DNA of 64,000 bases from Nemertoderma westbladi (taxonomy: Eukaryota; Xenacoelomorpha; Nemertodermatida; Nemertodermatidae), in contig JAUCBJ010006272.1 of the NCBI GenBank assembly GCA_032718475.1, positions 1 through 64,000 on the forward strand. The letters are read 5' to 3'. Under the pieces are notes generated by a model. It saw only the letters and a list, made by a program, of their open reading frames with translations, made no database searches and was not told where the DNA came from. Below, piece after piece: positions 32,710 to 44,579 of this stretch; position 1 is the stretch's first letter; each line of letters starts with the position of its first letter. The position numbers were made by a program, and so were the translations under genes.

Positions 32710-35700
32710 ATGGTCAAAATGAAAAAATCGTTGCTTTCTAGAAAACAGTGGAACAACTCCCGAGAAATATTTCGACGTATAGTGAATGATGTATTGGAAA
32801 ATTCGCTAGAGACTCGCCAAGATGCTTCTGATTCTTTGTCGACCTCTTCCAGTGTAGATCATCTAGCTATTCAAAAACAAAAATCTACTACTGCGAACAA
32901 TTTCATCGATTTCAGTTTGAATGGAAATATTAGCTATACAAATTCTACATGGGATCCCGATACCGTAACGGAACCGATCGGCACACTAGAATACATACTA
33001 TCGGTACTAAAGGAAGCTACACACACCTATACATTCTACTTGGGATTAACGATTGGAATAATTCTACTGTTTCTTATAATACTCGCCGCACAAAGTGTCT
33101 ACTCACTACGACGGAAAAGAAAAAAAGGGAAAAAATCTATATTTGATGATGACGTCATATTTGCTAAATCTAAAGTGAAACAGTCCTTCCTGGATGACAT
33201 CACGCCTTCTAAGCCTAAGAAAGAATCCTTGGGTACCAAGCGAGATTCTGTGACGTCAGAACCCAGAAAAAAGGGAACAAAAAGTGAATCTGTGACTTTT
33301 GGTTTCGCAAAAAGCACTGCCGCTGTCGGTTCCAAAATCACTCAAACTGAAGCCACGCCGTTGCTTAGCAGCCAACCTGAACCCGAGATGGTACAGCCGC
33401 CTCAATCGGGATTGGCCGGGGCTATAGGAGACCGCGGTGAGATTGTCCCAATGTATCCCGATGTTGTAGATACTCGGGATCCAGACGGGACCGATGCATC
33501 TGGTGGATCTGGTATTCCATCACCACCTGCTTCAACTTCGGGGTCCCGGTTTAGATCCACTCAATTGTTACTCTCAGACGATTCATATGTAAGTAACTTA
33601 TGTACGTAACTTAGATATGTAAGTAACTTAGATATATAAGTAACTTAGATTTGTAAGTAACTTAGATATGTAAGTAACTTAGATATGTAAGTAACTTAGA
33701 TATGTAAGTAACTTAGATATGTACGTAACTTAGATATGTAAGTAACTTAGATATGTAAGTAACTTAGATTTGTAAGTAACTTAGATATGTAAGTAACTTA
33801 GATATGTAAGTAACTTAGATATGTAAGTAACTTAGATATGTAAGTAACTTATGTACGTAACTTAGATATGTAAGTAACTTAGATATGTAAGTAACTTAGA
33901 TATGTAAGTAACTTAGATATGTAAGTAACTTAGATATGTAAGTAACTTAGATATGTAAGTAACTTAGATATGTAAGTAACTTAGATATGTAAGTAACTTA
34001 GATATGTAAGTAACTTAGATATGTAAGTAACTTAGATATGTAAGTAACTTAGATATGTAAGTAACTTAGATATGTAAGTAACTTAGATATGTAAGTAACT
34101 TATGTACGTAACTTACATATGTAAGTAACTTATGTACGTAACTTACATATGTAAGTAACTTAGATATGTAAGTAACTTATGTACGTAACTTACATATGTA
34201 AGTAACTTATGTACGTAACTTAGATATGTAAGTAACTTAGATATGTAAGTAACTTAGATATGTAAGTAACTTAGATATGTAAGTAACTTAGATATGTAAG
34301 TAACTTAGATATTTAAGTAACTTAGATATGTAAGTAACTTAGATATGTAAGTAACTTAGATATGTAAGTAACTTAGATATGTAAGTAACTTAGATATGTA
34401 AGTAACTTAGATATGTAAGTAACTTAGATATGTAAGTAACTTAGATATGTAAGTAACTTAGATATGTAAGTAACTTAGATATGTAAGTAACTTAGATATG
34501 TAAGTAACTTAGATATGTAAGTAACTTAGATATGTAAGTAACTTAGATATGTAAGTAACTTAGATATGTAAGTAAATTAGATATGTAAGTAACTTAGATA
34601 TGTAAGTAACTTAGATATGTAAGTAACTTAGATATGTAAGTAACTTAGATATGTAAGTAACTTATGTACGTAACTTACATATGTACGTAACTTACATATG
34701 TAAGTAACTTATGTACGTAACTTACATATGTACGTAACTTACATATGTAAGTAACTTAGATATGTAAGTAACTTAGATATGAAAGTAACTTAGATATGTA
34801 AGTAACTTAGATATGTAAGTAACTTAGATATGTAAGTAACTTAGATATGTAAGTAACTTAGATATGTAAGTAACTTAGATATGTAAGTAACTTAGATATG
34901 TAAGTAACTTAGATATTTAAGTAACTTAGATATGTAAGTAACTTAGATATGTAAGTAACTTATGTACGTAACTTACATATGTACGTAACTTACATATGTA
35001 AGTAACTTAGATATGTAAGTAACTTAGATATGTAAGTAACTTAGATATGTAAGTAACTTATGTACGTAACTTACATATGTACGTAACTTACATATGTAAG
35101 TAACTTAGATATGTAAGTAACTTAAATATGTAAGTAACTTAGATATGTAAGTAACTTAGATATGTAAGTAACTTATGTACGTAACTTACATATGTACGTA
35201 ACTTACATATGTAAGTAACTTAGATATGTAAGTAACTTAGATATGTAAGTAACTTAGATATGTAAGTAACTTAGATATGTAAGTAACTTAGATATGTAAG
35301 TAACTTAGATATGTAAGTAACTTAGATATGTTTCATGTGGGAAATATTTACTAGAATTATCGGTGGGAAAATATTTCCCGAGGAAACAACTTAATTACAT
35401 TATTATATTTTACCGTGTTATTTTGCCATATTATTAGTCAATTTAATGCGAAGTTAATGTCCTCTAATAGCTAGTAATGACTAGTTAGAACTAAAATTAA
35501 AGCTTCTGGCACCCAAACATTGCAGGTAAATTATGTGAATCGGCGTTCGTTCAACAGATCAAAGGAACTTGTTTGTATTGTTGTATATGAGCTCGAATAA
35601 TAAATTAGAATAAATTATTCGATTTGTTTCAGATGAGCTCCACTGATGAACCCCATTCTCCACTCGATGAGTCTTTAGCCAGCGAACCTGAGTCTCCTCC

Positions 35701-38656
35701 GTCTCCAACTGCCTCCGTTTCTGAAGTTGCTTTGCTCAAAATGAGTTAGTATGAATTAATTAGAAACCACTCTACCAGTTCTGGCGGAGTGGTCACGTGG
35801 TTTTATTCAGATGGTATTTCCGGCTGATAGTTATATGTGTGTTCAACTTTGGGAATCAGTGTGGCAACATCCCGTATAGGTAATAGCCAAGAGAGAGGAG
35901 ATTTCGGGTTGTCTCCGGTGTTTCGTATTTCGCGTACACCAATAATATTTTATTTATTATATATTCTAGTATTAATTTACATTTGAATAAACTGAAATAT
36001 ACACAAGAATTACAGCAACTGTGTGAAAGTTTTCCCTTAATAATTATTGAATCGATAAAAAATCACACACACTTTTCTCGCGACTTCTTTGGATCAACTG
36101 AAATGTGGAAATTTGGTTGGCAAAAATAGTTTGAAGTAAATTTACAATTGAGTGTTGTTTACAAAGTATTGAATTTCCTCAGATCCCGCTCCAGGAACAT
36201 ATGTCATCCCGTCAGACTTGGACTCGCCTCTGGTCTCCGAAATTCTAGGAAATTTAACGAGAGGATTACTTCTCAACGAAAAAGAGCAATACCTACCCAA
36301 AGACTACTTGGGTACTGTACACATCGCCCTAGAGTTCAGAGAAGAACAGCTGATTATTTATATTATCGATGCTCAACAACTCAAGGCAATGGATTTCATA
36401 GGTAAGTTTTAAGCGAATTGAACCGCGAAGTGAACCGCCATCTTTGACGTCTATATTATTCTCCATTATTTTCAACCAGGTTCCAATAATTAACGTATAA
36501 CAAAGAACAATGACCTGACCATTCAATTTAGGAAGCAGATTAAGAGTTATCCAATTGGCATTGGGCAATTAGAAAATATAGAAATTATAATCTCACAAAA
36601 TTATTGAGCAAAGACAGTCAATATATGATATAATCTATACATTTTGCAGATGGCATTCTTTCTTTTGGGGTCCCGCTTAAGGTGAAATTGACACATTAAT
36701 TTAATTCGATAATATTTAATTATATTAATCACAATTTGAGTTACGTATTTTACGCAACAGGTTAAAAGGGCGGTCTTTCACAACCAAAACATTAAAGTGA
36801 CTTAACTTTATTAGAGATGATATTAAATTTTAACTACAACGTTAGACACCCCAATTGGCAGGCTGAAGCGGCATCCCAAATGGAAATAAGCCTAAGAAAC
36901 AACAGGATTAATATCAATTCGTCTACTACTACTACTACAATCGGCATGCTGAAATGCAGCTCGCATTAGAAATGCATCAATGAATCATTAAGAATGGCGC
37001 CACCCATAGATTTGGTGTCCTCAGCAGTCAGCGCCCAGCATCGATCAAATCGATAATATCTCGATAATATGTTATTGAAGTGAGAAAAAGCCTATTAATG
37101 ATAATATATATCACAATGCGATTCCAGAATACATTTTATTACAATACTTTACGTGCCTAACAGGATAGTATTGTATAATATGTCGTTCTTTTAGATTTTA
37201 TTTAATCTCTAAATATTTAATAATTTCAAGGAAAATCAAGCGATCCATATGCCCAAGTTACATTTAAACCTGAAAAGGAAATTAAAGTTCAAACAAAGAC
37301 GATAAGTAAAAACCTCAATCCAGTGTGGGATGAGAATTTCCAAGTGCCCCAGAAGGGCTACATGGTTGAACATACCAAAATGTACCTAGAGGTTTGGGAC
37401 AATGACCGTTTCCGAAGGGATAACATTATAGGTTAGTATTCAATAATTACTTCTTATACTTAGAATGAATTGTATTGTATATCGCTGTTAATGTTGCAGT
37501 TTTTAGAACAGTTACAAAATTTGCAAAACCTTTACATCATTGAAAAAGGTTCAAAATGTGGTGGGTCATGCATTACCTACCACATTATGACCTGTTATAG
37601 TAGGTCATGGGTGGGTACAATAATTATTGTTCATGAAGGAAATAATTTAAACCATATCACATGGCCACTGAATTTGTCATGGTACAGAGATATGAATGAA
37701 GTCTGGTCGACACCCTCAGCATGTTGGGCGAGACTAAATGGAAAAGTCTAATGTTAGATAGGTTAAATCCTTTCCTTATGATGTTGGTGCATCCAGATTG
37801 AATCTTTCATATTAACATTTGTAAGTATTCTGACTGCGAAGTAAGTAGTGATTCTCTTTTATATTTAGGAACAAGCGAATTACCGCTAGCCAAAATAAAA
37901 ATCGGCGAGAAAAATGAAGTTTGGATGGACCTCAAAAAATTTAAGCCATTCAAAAGAGGGGAAATTCTCGTTTCTCTCGCGTTTATGTCGAATCAGGAAG
38001 TATTTGTTGTCAAAATTCTTCGATGTCGAAATTTAAAAGCAATGGATTTCAGGGGAAAAAGTGATCCTTATGTGAAGGTAAGATTTTGGTTGCAATTAAA
38101 GCATTAAAATTTGTTGATTACAGCCTAGGATGTTAGATCATATTTTACCAGGAAATTGTATACAATAGCAATATAATATGATATGCTTGTTTAAGGAGGT
38201 TGATTAAATATAAATACAAATTGGTTAATAAATTAAAATATAATTAATTAAAATTAATTGCATAATAAATTATTTATAATATTATGAATTAGTGTTAGAA
38301 AATTAATACAAATGTTTAATTTAATTTAGGTGTACCAGTATAAAAGTGGAAGGATAAAAAATAAGAAAGAAACAGCCTTCAAAAAGAGAAACCTAAACCC
38401 AACATACAATGAAACCTTTAACTTTAATGTACAAGCTAAAGATCTTAAAAATACTTGTTTCAAAATCATTGTCAAAGACAAAGATCCAATTAAATCCGAT
38501 GATACCATTGGTTCGATACTACTTGGACGTAAGAGTCATACACTAGAGATGTCGCATTGGGCAAAGATGGTTATGAATAGAGATAGTCACCAGATTATGT
38601 GGCACAGCTTACGGCAGCCAGGCAGAACGAGAAAACCTTCTGTGCATAACTATTAA
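32710..38656 (+). CDS. Synaptotagmin-like protein, plus-strand paralog (six exons)
   Basis: Exons: 32710-33588, 35633-35744, 36183-36401, 37231-37431, 37869-38077 and 38330-38656, with phases 0,1,1,1,0, giving 648 aa. The order is a short luminal N-terminus with NxS/T sites, a membrane segment (about residues 112-136), a basic cluster, a long Ser/Pro-rich linker, C2A, C2B and a C-terminal WHSL (WHxL) motif. Calcium-loop Asp residues are in place: C2A AMDFIGKSSDPY and VWDNDRFRRD; C2B AMDFRGKSDPY and VKDKDPIKSDD. The linker is strikingly like that of the minus-strand paralog (e.g. PEPEMVQPPQSGLAGAIGDR). It is an inferred calcium sensor for vesicle exocytosis. Intron 1 starts with a satellite built on its own 5' splice site. 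A family A retrotransposon begins about 50 bp after the stop codon. Confidence 0.92.
33586..35330 (+). repeat. 17-bp satellite made of 5' splice sites, about 100 copies
   Basis: The unit is GTAAGTAACTTAGATAT. The first GTAAGT is the genuine donor of exon 1 (33589), and the array continues without a gap for 1.7 kb. Most units keep GTAAGT; scattered units read GTACGTAACTTACATAT, which makes local palindromes with their neighbours. Reading past the true donor meets a stop after seven codons. Confidence 0.95.
36930..37045 (-). pseudogene. Fragment of retrotransposon family B in intron 3
   Basis: This has CGGCATGCTGAAATGCAG, as at the 3' end near 41246, then GATTTGGTGTCCTCAGCAGT and GCCCAGCAT, as near 41633-41670. 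The two parts are closer than in the source element, so there is an internal deletion. It lies in intron 3 of the plus-strand synaptotagmin gene. Confidence 0.7.
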
Positions 38657-38703
38657 TTTTTTGGTGTGCCTTGTAGCAATAGGTTTTTTAATATGATTAT
38701 TTA

Positions 38704-40692
38704 TTGATTAAGTTAGTAAATGATGCAATACTCGAATCGACCGAAACAATCCCCCTCCGCCGAGCCCATGGTAAACATTGGTTCGATTCTGACTGTCAGC
38801 GACTAAAGGGAACCTTAGTTGAGTCAATGAAGAAGAGGAACGACTCTGACTCCGATAAACTCGCTTTCTGGGAACAACGAAAACAATACAACTTACACTT
38901 ACACTTACAAACTTATACTTAGGAAACTTATAGGAAAAACCCTGGCTTTTATTCAGAGACTACAAGCCTAATGTTGCCCCTATAGATGCTTCCCGCCTTG
39001 AGTCCCACTTTCGGAATTTACTTGGAACCCGGGTGGATCCTCCTAACTGTGAACCCATCCCAGTCACCACGGAACACGAGCGTAGCGCCCCCGAATGGTA
39101 CAACGAGACATTCTAGAAAAACACCGAAGTTCTCACAACCATTAATGCTTCGGCAAACAACAAAGCAAATGGCCCGGATAAAATATTTTACGAGCATCTT
39201 AAACAGGCTGCATATATTAATAACTCTACTCTATAATGTGTGCCTCAATACAGCGAAACTCCCTTCGATCTGGAAAACCAGCGTAATCAATATTATATAT
39301 AAAGGCAAAGGTGACGTGATTAAATCCGGATAACTATCGCGGTATTGCCCTGATCTGTGTGACCCTCAAGATACTAACCTCGCTAATAAATAATCGGGTT
39401 AGGCAATTCATCTCTCATTATCTTCCTCCAGAACAGTACGGTTTCCTTCCGGGTAAGTTAACCAAACAAACCATTTCCCAACTTATCGATGACATATCCG
39501 CCGGTTTCCGTTCCCCTTCACGGCAGCAACGTATAATATACGCGGCTTTTATAGATTTCCGTAAGGCGTTCGACATGGTCCCCCGCACTAAACTACTTTA
39601 CAAAATCTACACCGCAGGTATCAAAGGGAAGGTTTACGATCTAATAAAGGAGCTACTCGACAACAGTTTTAGAGTTTTCGATGGAATTCGCTTCTCGAGT
39701 ATTATCCAACAGTTGCGTGGCATTCTTCAAGGAGACTGCCTTTCTCCAACCTTGTTCATTATATTTATTGCTGACCTCGCAGCCATTATCCGTTCAGCAG
39801 GCATTGCCATTATTAAATTCCTGTTCTATGCCGACGATCTCATTATCTACTCGAACAATAAGGAGGATATACAGGCATGTTTAACTGCGCTCCATGGATG
39901 GTGCCTCTCCAATGGAATGGAAGTTAACTTGGTTAAGACCAAAGTAATTAAATTCCGTAAAGGAGGCCGCCTCGCTGCCAACAACAACTTCACTTACGGG
40001 GCCAACCCAGTTGTTATAGCGAGCAGCTACGAATACCTCGGGGTCGTTCTGCAGTCTTCGCTCTCCTTCACACGACACATCCAGCATAAAAAAAGAAAGC
40101 GCCTCCATAGTAACTGGTTCACTAAACCATCTCCATCTACTATCAATATCTACAGGTATATCAATATTCAATATGAAAATTGCCCCATTGGTTACTTACT
40201 CATTTAAAGAAATCGGCCGATTTTACACTCTCGCTAATCTTAAAGAAATCGATAAAATTAAAAACAAATATTTAAAGCGAATGCTCTCATTACACTCATC
40301 AACCTCTTCCACTCTAGTGTTGCATTTAACTCAAGAAAAATCATTCGTTGAGACCATACTCACCTCCAGCCCCAATATATTCGACACCAATATCGTTTCG
40401 AATAACCGCAGTTACCGCCGTGAACGCGAGCTAAACTTCAACAATGAAGGATACCAGCGTGGTCCAGGTTTCCAATCCGAAATCTGGAAACGCTCCGGAC
40501 AACGTAATCGACACGTTGTTACGAGGGCAACCGCCCACGGGTTTCACTTCCGTGTCTGCTCAACCCGCTACACCGTTCCACGAACTCACATCCACCTGCT
40601 GCTGTAAATACTGCGGCGAGCCCTGCGATGACCGTTACCACGTGCTCGTCTGTGCGATGTGCCCACCGCTGTCACAACTGGCTGCTTTATAG
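38704..40692 (+). pseudogene. RT pseudogene of retrotransposon family A
   Basis: Coding homology is split over at least five frames: 38704-38922, 38986-39333, 39359-40207, 40173-40607 and 40444-40692. The longest piece holds FIDFRKAFDMV, GILQGDCLSPTLF, FYADDLIIYSNN, GMEVNLVKTK and YEYLGVVL, so the RT catalytic core itself is intact. Frame breaks fall near 38940, 39340, 40110-40180 and 40600. The C-terminal cluster CCKYCGEPCDDRYHVLVC matches that of the other copy. Compared with the intact frame at 11527-13158 this is an older insertion. Confidence 0.85.
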
Positions 40693-40825
40693 TCATCTTC
40701 CAGTTAACTTTATCAAACTTAATATTTATTTTACAAGTGAACGACCTTTTACTGTGTTTTTATAATTCATTTTACCGCCTCTTTACCCCACCCGGGGTGT
40801 ATTGAAATATATTTTATTAATATGA
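38704..40825 (+). mobile_element. Non-LTR retrotransposon family A, second copy (decayed)
   Basis: The element runs from a pre-RT segment (HWFDSDCQRLKG) through RT and C-terminal zinc domain to a 3' UTR with the ACCCCACCCGGGGT hairpin (40785-40798). It is longer at the 5' side than the copy at 11527-13330 but lacks the endonuclease. It begins about 50 bp after the synaptotagmin stop codon, so it may sit in the 3' UTR of that gene. Confidence 0.8.
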
Positions 40826-41239
40826 TTATATTATACAGTATATAATTTAATAGTAATAATAATTTAGTATGATAAATTTATAATTATTTGAAAATATAAT
40901 TTGAAAATTATATATTTATATATTTATTATATACAAAGACCAAAATTGGTACAGTACAACCTGACTGGGGATGTATATACAGTATATATATTAAACCAAT
41001 TAGAAATCCTCAATAATATTTATTATATATATATATATATATATTTTTACATTATAGATTTTTTATATTTATATATTATGTATTATTAGTTGGAAGGTTT
41101 TGTGTTTGTTTGTGTAATTTGTGCCGTAGCTTTAATATTTTTAATATTTGAAAATTAATATTAAACAATTCGAATATATAAATTGGATTTACCAGCCACC
41201 ATTTTTTTTAATTTTATCAGTGATCGGTAATCTAACTAC
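40826..41239. other. AT-rich spacer between two retrotransposons
   Basis: Almost only A and T, with a TA dinucleotide run near 41025-41045. No gene or element end was identified. Confidence 0.6.
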
Positions 41240-41280
41240 TAGGATCGGCATGCTGCATTGCAGTTACATTTTTAAGAATG

Positions 41281-41889
41281 CTATGCCAGCTTATCGACAA
41301 ATTTGCACCGCCACAACTCCCTATCACCCATGACATTTGCTAGATCATCCGCATCTTCAAGGCCAGTGTCCTTTAAGATGCGTCTCAAGAAAGTCATGGG
41401 CTGTCCACCATGCTTATTCACTCCATGAGGCTGCCAAAGTACAAGATTATGCACTGGTTGGTACTCACGGCGAAAGCAATGTCCTGCAAAGCAGAGGCGA
41501 TTTTGTTCTAGTGTCAAGCTTGGGGGAACCAATGAGACACCTCCAATGTTATATAGTGTCTGGTTGGAGATGTGTGTATTGTACTTGACACAATGAACCC
41601 GGCGTAGCATTCTTGTGAATGTGCCATCCAGAGATTTGGTGTCCTCAGCAGTGTGAGCCCAGCATGGACTCCCATAGAGGAGTACTGGAACTACTGCTGC
41701 TCTAAATAATCGGACCTTAAGTTTCCGATTAATTCTCGGTGACTTCCAAATCCTGGAAAGACTATTCAAGGCTGCCCATGCCTTTCCCTTACGTATTCGA
41801 AGGTCCTCACCTGACTTCCGGATCCATGATCCCAGGTAACAGAAGTCGTCCACATGCTCAAGCATACCATCTTTTGAGCTTATGCTCAT
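41281..41889 (-). pseudogene. C-terminal region of retrotransposon family B
   Basis: A 202-codon frame with FCYLGSWIRKSGEDLRIRKG, LFRAAVVPVLLYGSPCW and HCVKYNTHISNQTLY is typical of the region after the RT in this kind of element (YLG...LLYG...W). It ends in DRELWRCKFVDKLA at the 3' side. It is separated from the RT part by frame breaks. Confidence 0.82.
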
Positions 41890-42055
41890 CCGATCAGAGA
41901 AATCAGAGAAGATCTTTCAAAGTTAACTGTCAAAATTTTGGTCTTTCTGGAGTTAATAAAAAGACCAACACTAGAAGCAGCATGTTCTAATGAGCGGAGG
42001 AGCCATTGGGCTCCCTCTAGTGATTCTGAGAGTACTCCTAAGTCATCAGCAAAGT

Positions 42056-43484
42056 CTAGATCAGTTGAGTTAGGTACTTGGCAGGATTTCCTCGACTTCT
42101 GGAGCCAGTAGGTGGAGTTATCATCACCCCATCATCATTATGATGATCTAAGGACATGCGTAGAACATAGTCAACCACAATTATGAACAAGAATGGTGCA
42201 AGTGTGTCTCCCTGGAGGACTCCCCATAGCACTTCAAATGGTTCTGTGTCACCATCAACAGTAGACACAAATGTTGTCGAACCATCGTATACTGATATGA
42301 TTGCTGCAATAATTTCATCAGGAATCCCATATAATGAAAGTATGCTGAACATACGTGAGCGAGAGACTGAATCAAAGGCCTTGAAGAAGTCAACAAAGAT
42401 AACAGCCAGATAGATGCCTGTATTTCTTTTTTGATAACTCTTCAATTATCCTTATAAGTGCCAAAATGGGCTCCATGGTTCCAGGACCTTTACGGAACCC
42501 ATTCTGATTTCCACGGAGCAGTCTCTCAATGGTATCCCTGATGCGATTTAATAGAATTCTATTGTATAGCTTTGCAGCAATCGAGATCAATGAGATTCCC
42601 CGAAAAGAACCATAGAGTGTTAGGTTGCCCTTCTTGGGAACTGGCACCAACTTATTTGTTTTCATTTCTTGTGGGACTCTTGTTGTACGGTACATGTCTA
42701 CTATGATGGGGTAGATGAGCTTTAAACACTCAGGTATTTTAAAGACCTCAGGGGGAACACCATCTACTCCACTGGCACGATTGGTCTTAATGCTCTTTGC
42801 AGCAGCCTTCACTTCTGCAAAGGAGATATCGCCAATGGGAATATCTAGGAGTACAGACTCAGACACTTTTACTTCTATAAAGTTATCAGGCAATACCCTG
42901 TCATTATTGAGGAGCTTTTCAAAGTGGGCCTTCCAACCATTGAGGCGATCGGCTGGTGATTCAGCCTTAACCTTGGTGGTTGGTTGGCTTTTCCACCCAG
43001 TAAGCAAGTTGATCGATTTCCATGCCTGGGATGATTGCCTGCTGTCGTCAGCATCATTGATGGCATCAACCTGTTGGTTTATTAGCTCCTGTAGAATAAC
43101 AGAGTACTGCCTGTTCAGGGACCTAGATGCAGCCTTATCTGCATTCTTGGCCGCTGTAGTCTGTTTGAGTCGGGACTCTTTCTGCGCCTTATATAGGCCA
43201 TTTCGGCATTTCTGGATTTTGTTGTCAGTCCAGGGGGCCCTTTTCCTGTTTCGAGGGTATACAGGAACTGTTTCTGCAGCTGCTAACCTAACTGCTTCTG
43301 TGAAGGCAGTATAGCCCTCACAGTGATCTGCCGCCTCAGAGGCAAGAACCTCATACCTGTTGCTCAGCTGTAGTGTGAAGCTGGATCTCACACTTGGGTG
43401 TTGCAACAGAGAGGACCAGTCATGCCGCGGCAAGGCAGATTTCGTTGTTCTGCTAGCACGCAGACTAAGTCTTACCTTGGCCAC
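42056..43484 (-). pseudogene. Reverse transcriptase of retrotransposon family B
   Basis: 43484-42390 is a 364-codon frame with a pre-RT region (KRAPWTDNKIQKCRNGLY), the KTNRASGVDGVPPEVF block, VPVPKKGN and FRGISLISIAAKLYNRIL. After a frameshift near 42430 the next frame has VIFVDFFKAFDSVSR (motif A) and GVLQGDTLAPFLF (motif B). The catalytic FADD is read in a further frame near 42040. At least two breaks make it inactive. Confidence 0.85.
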
Positions 43485-43577
43485 AATAAGGCGGTTATCA
43501 CTGGAGAAGGGTCGAAGTGTAAATGCATTACAGTCTTGTATAGAGCTCCTGTACTTCCTACGAAACAGAATAATGGT

Positions 43578-44070
43578 CTATCTGGGACTTGTGACCACTG
43601 GGTCCACTATGAGTCCATAGCTTTCCAGTTCGCTTCTTGAACTGGGTTGCAGTCGAAAACAATCCATTTCCAGAGATAAAATCCTGAAGATGACGGAATT
43701 TCGGTTGACACTATTGCTATAGACCCAGGGCGATGTAGGTGATTGATGCAGACTTGCATTAAAGTCTCCCAGGAATGTTAAGAATGCATGCTGATCCACT
43801 CCATCAGTAGCTGCTTGTAGATTGTGGTAGAAATTTTCCACCTCCTCTACAGGGGCAACACTAGTTGGAGAGTAGCACACAATCAGAACAACCTTAGGAA
43901 ACTTCTTAGCCAGTCTTCTAGAACATGAGAAGTGGCAACGGATGATGCGGTTAGAGATTTGGTCTATTTTGTCCAATGCTGCATGTGCAGTTGGATTCAT
44001 CAATTAGACCAATACCACCATTGCCACTATCATCTGCTGACGCGAGGGCGAGTCGCCAACCGCCCCCCAT
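43578..44070 (-). pseudogene. Endonuclease (C-terminal half) of retrotransposon family B
   Basis: From about 44070 down, the frame reads LASADDSGNGGIGLI, then shifts near 43995 into an ORF with NRIIRCHF, VLIVCYSPTS and FLTFLGDFNASL, the GDFN-type motif of APE-like endonucleases. The N-terminal half is missing (5' truncation) and there is a frame break before the RT part. Confidence 0.75.
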
Positions 44071-44085
44071 GTCCTTAATCTTATC

Positions 44086-44557
44086 AGTAATCCAAACCTT
44101 TTAATTAATATTTAAGTTAAACGAGTGGTAAAGGCGGTTCTACCACAGTACTGGGTATGCACTGCGCCCTGCACGTGTTATAAGTTGGTTTCCATTATCA
44201 CAGGAAAATATTTCGCATATCCACATTCGAAGTTACCACTGTAAATTCCCAAAGAAGATGTGTGAGAACTTGTTTACAAATAAAGTAGCGGAACTGCTAT
44301 ACACTTTTCCTATAATTCAAAACACTTTTTAATTTTTTGAAAAATGGTGTCCTGGGAAACGCTATAAAAGGCTCTACAGTCTTACTATTGTCTTCCTAAT
44401 AGTAAAACTGTTTTAAAAGCATTGGGAAGTTTTCGAGTTATAGCACATTTTTTAACCCTACTTTTGGTACTTTTTTTCGACGTTTATTGAAAATTACATT
44501 TTATACATCTCTATTTTTTACTTGCATCGGTTTTTTGGTGTTCGCAATTGTTGGAAT
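44086..44557. other. Non-coding spacer
   Basis: No gene, RNA or element end was recognised between the truncated retrotransposon and the diverged tandem repeat that follows. Confidence 0.5.
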
Positions 44558-44579
44558 TCATATAAATAAGCTAAAAATT

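Larger units (their letters stand above)
41240..44085 (-). mobile_element. Non-LTR retrotransposon family B, 5'-truncated
   Basis: On the reverse strand this runs from the second half of an APE-type endonuclease through RT to a conserved C-terminal region and a short 3' UTR. Fragments of the same family are at 2460-8110 (split), 18735-19085 and 36930-37045, so the family is abundant and old here. No poly(A) is obvious at the left end. The clade (RTE/CR1-type group) is not assigned with confidence. Confidence 0.82.

Noticed and set aside
33586-35330. CRISPR-like regular array
   Set aside because: There are no spacers; the unit is contiguous and the genome is animal. It is a satellite based on a splice donor.
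36148-36405. 85-codon ORF overlapping exon 3 of the plus-strand synaptotagmin gene
   Set aside because: A different frame from the C2A coding exon, so a shadow.
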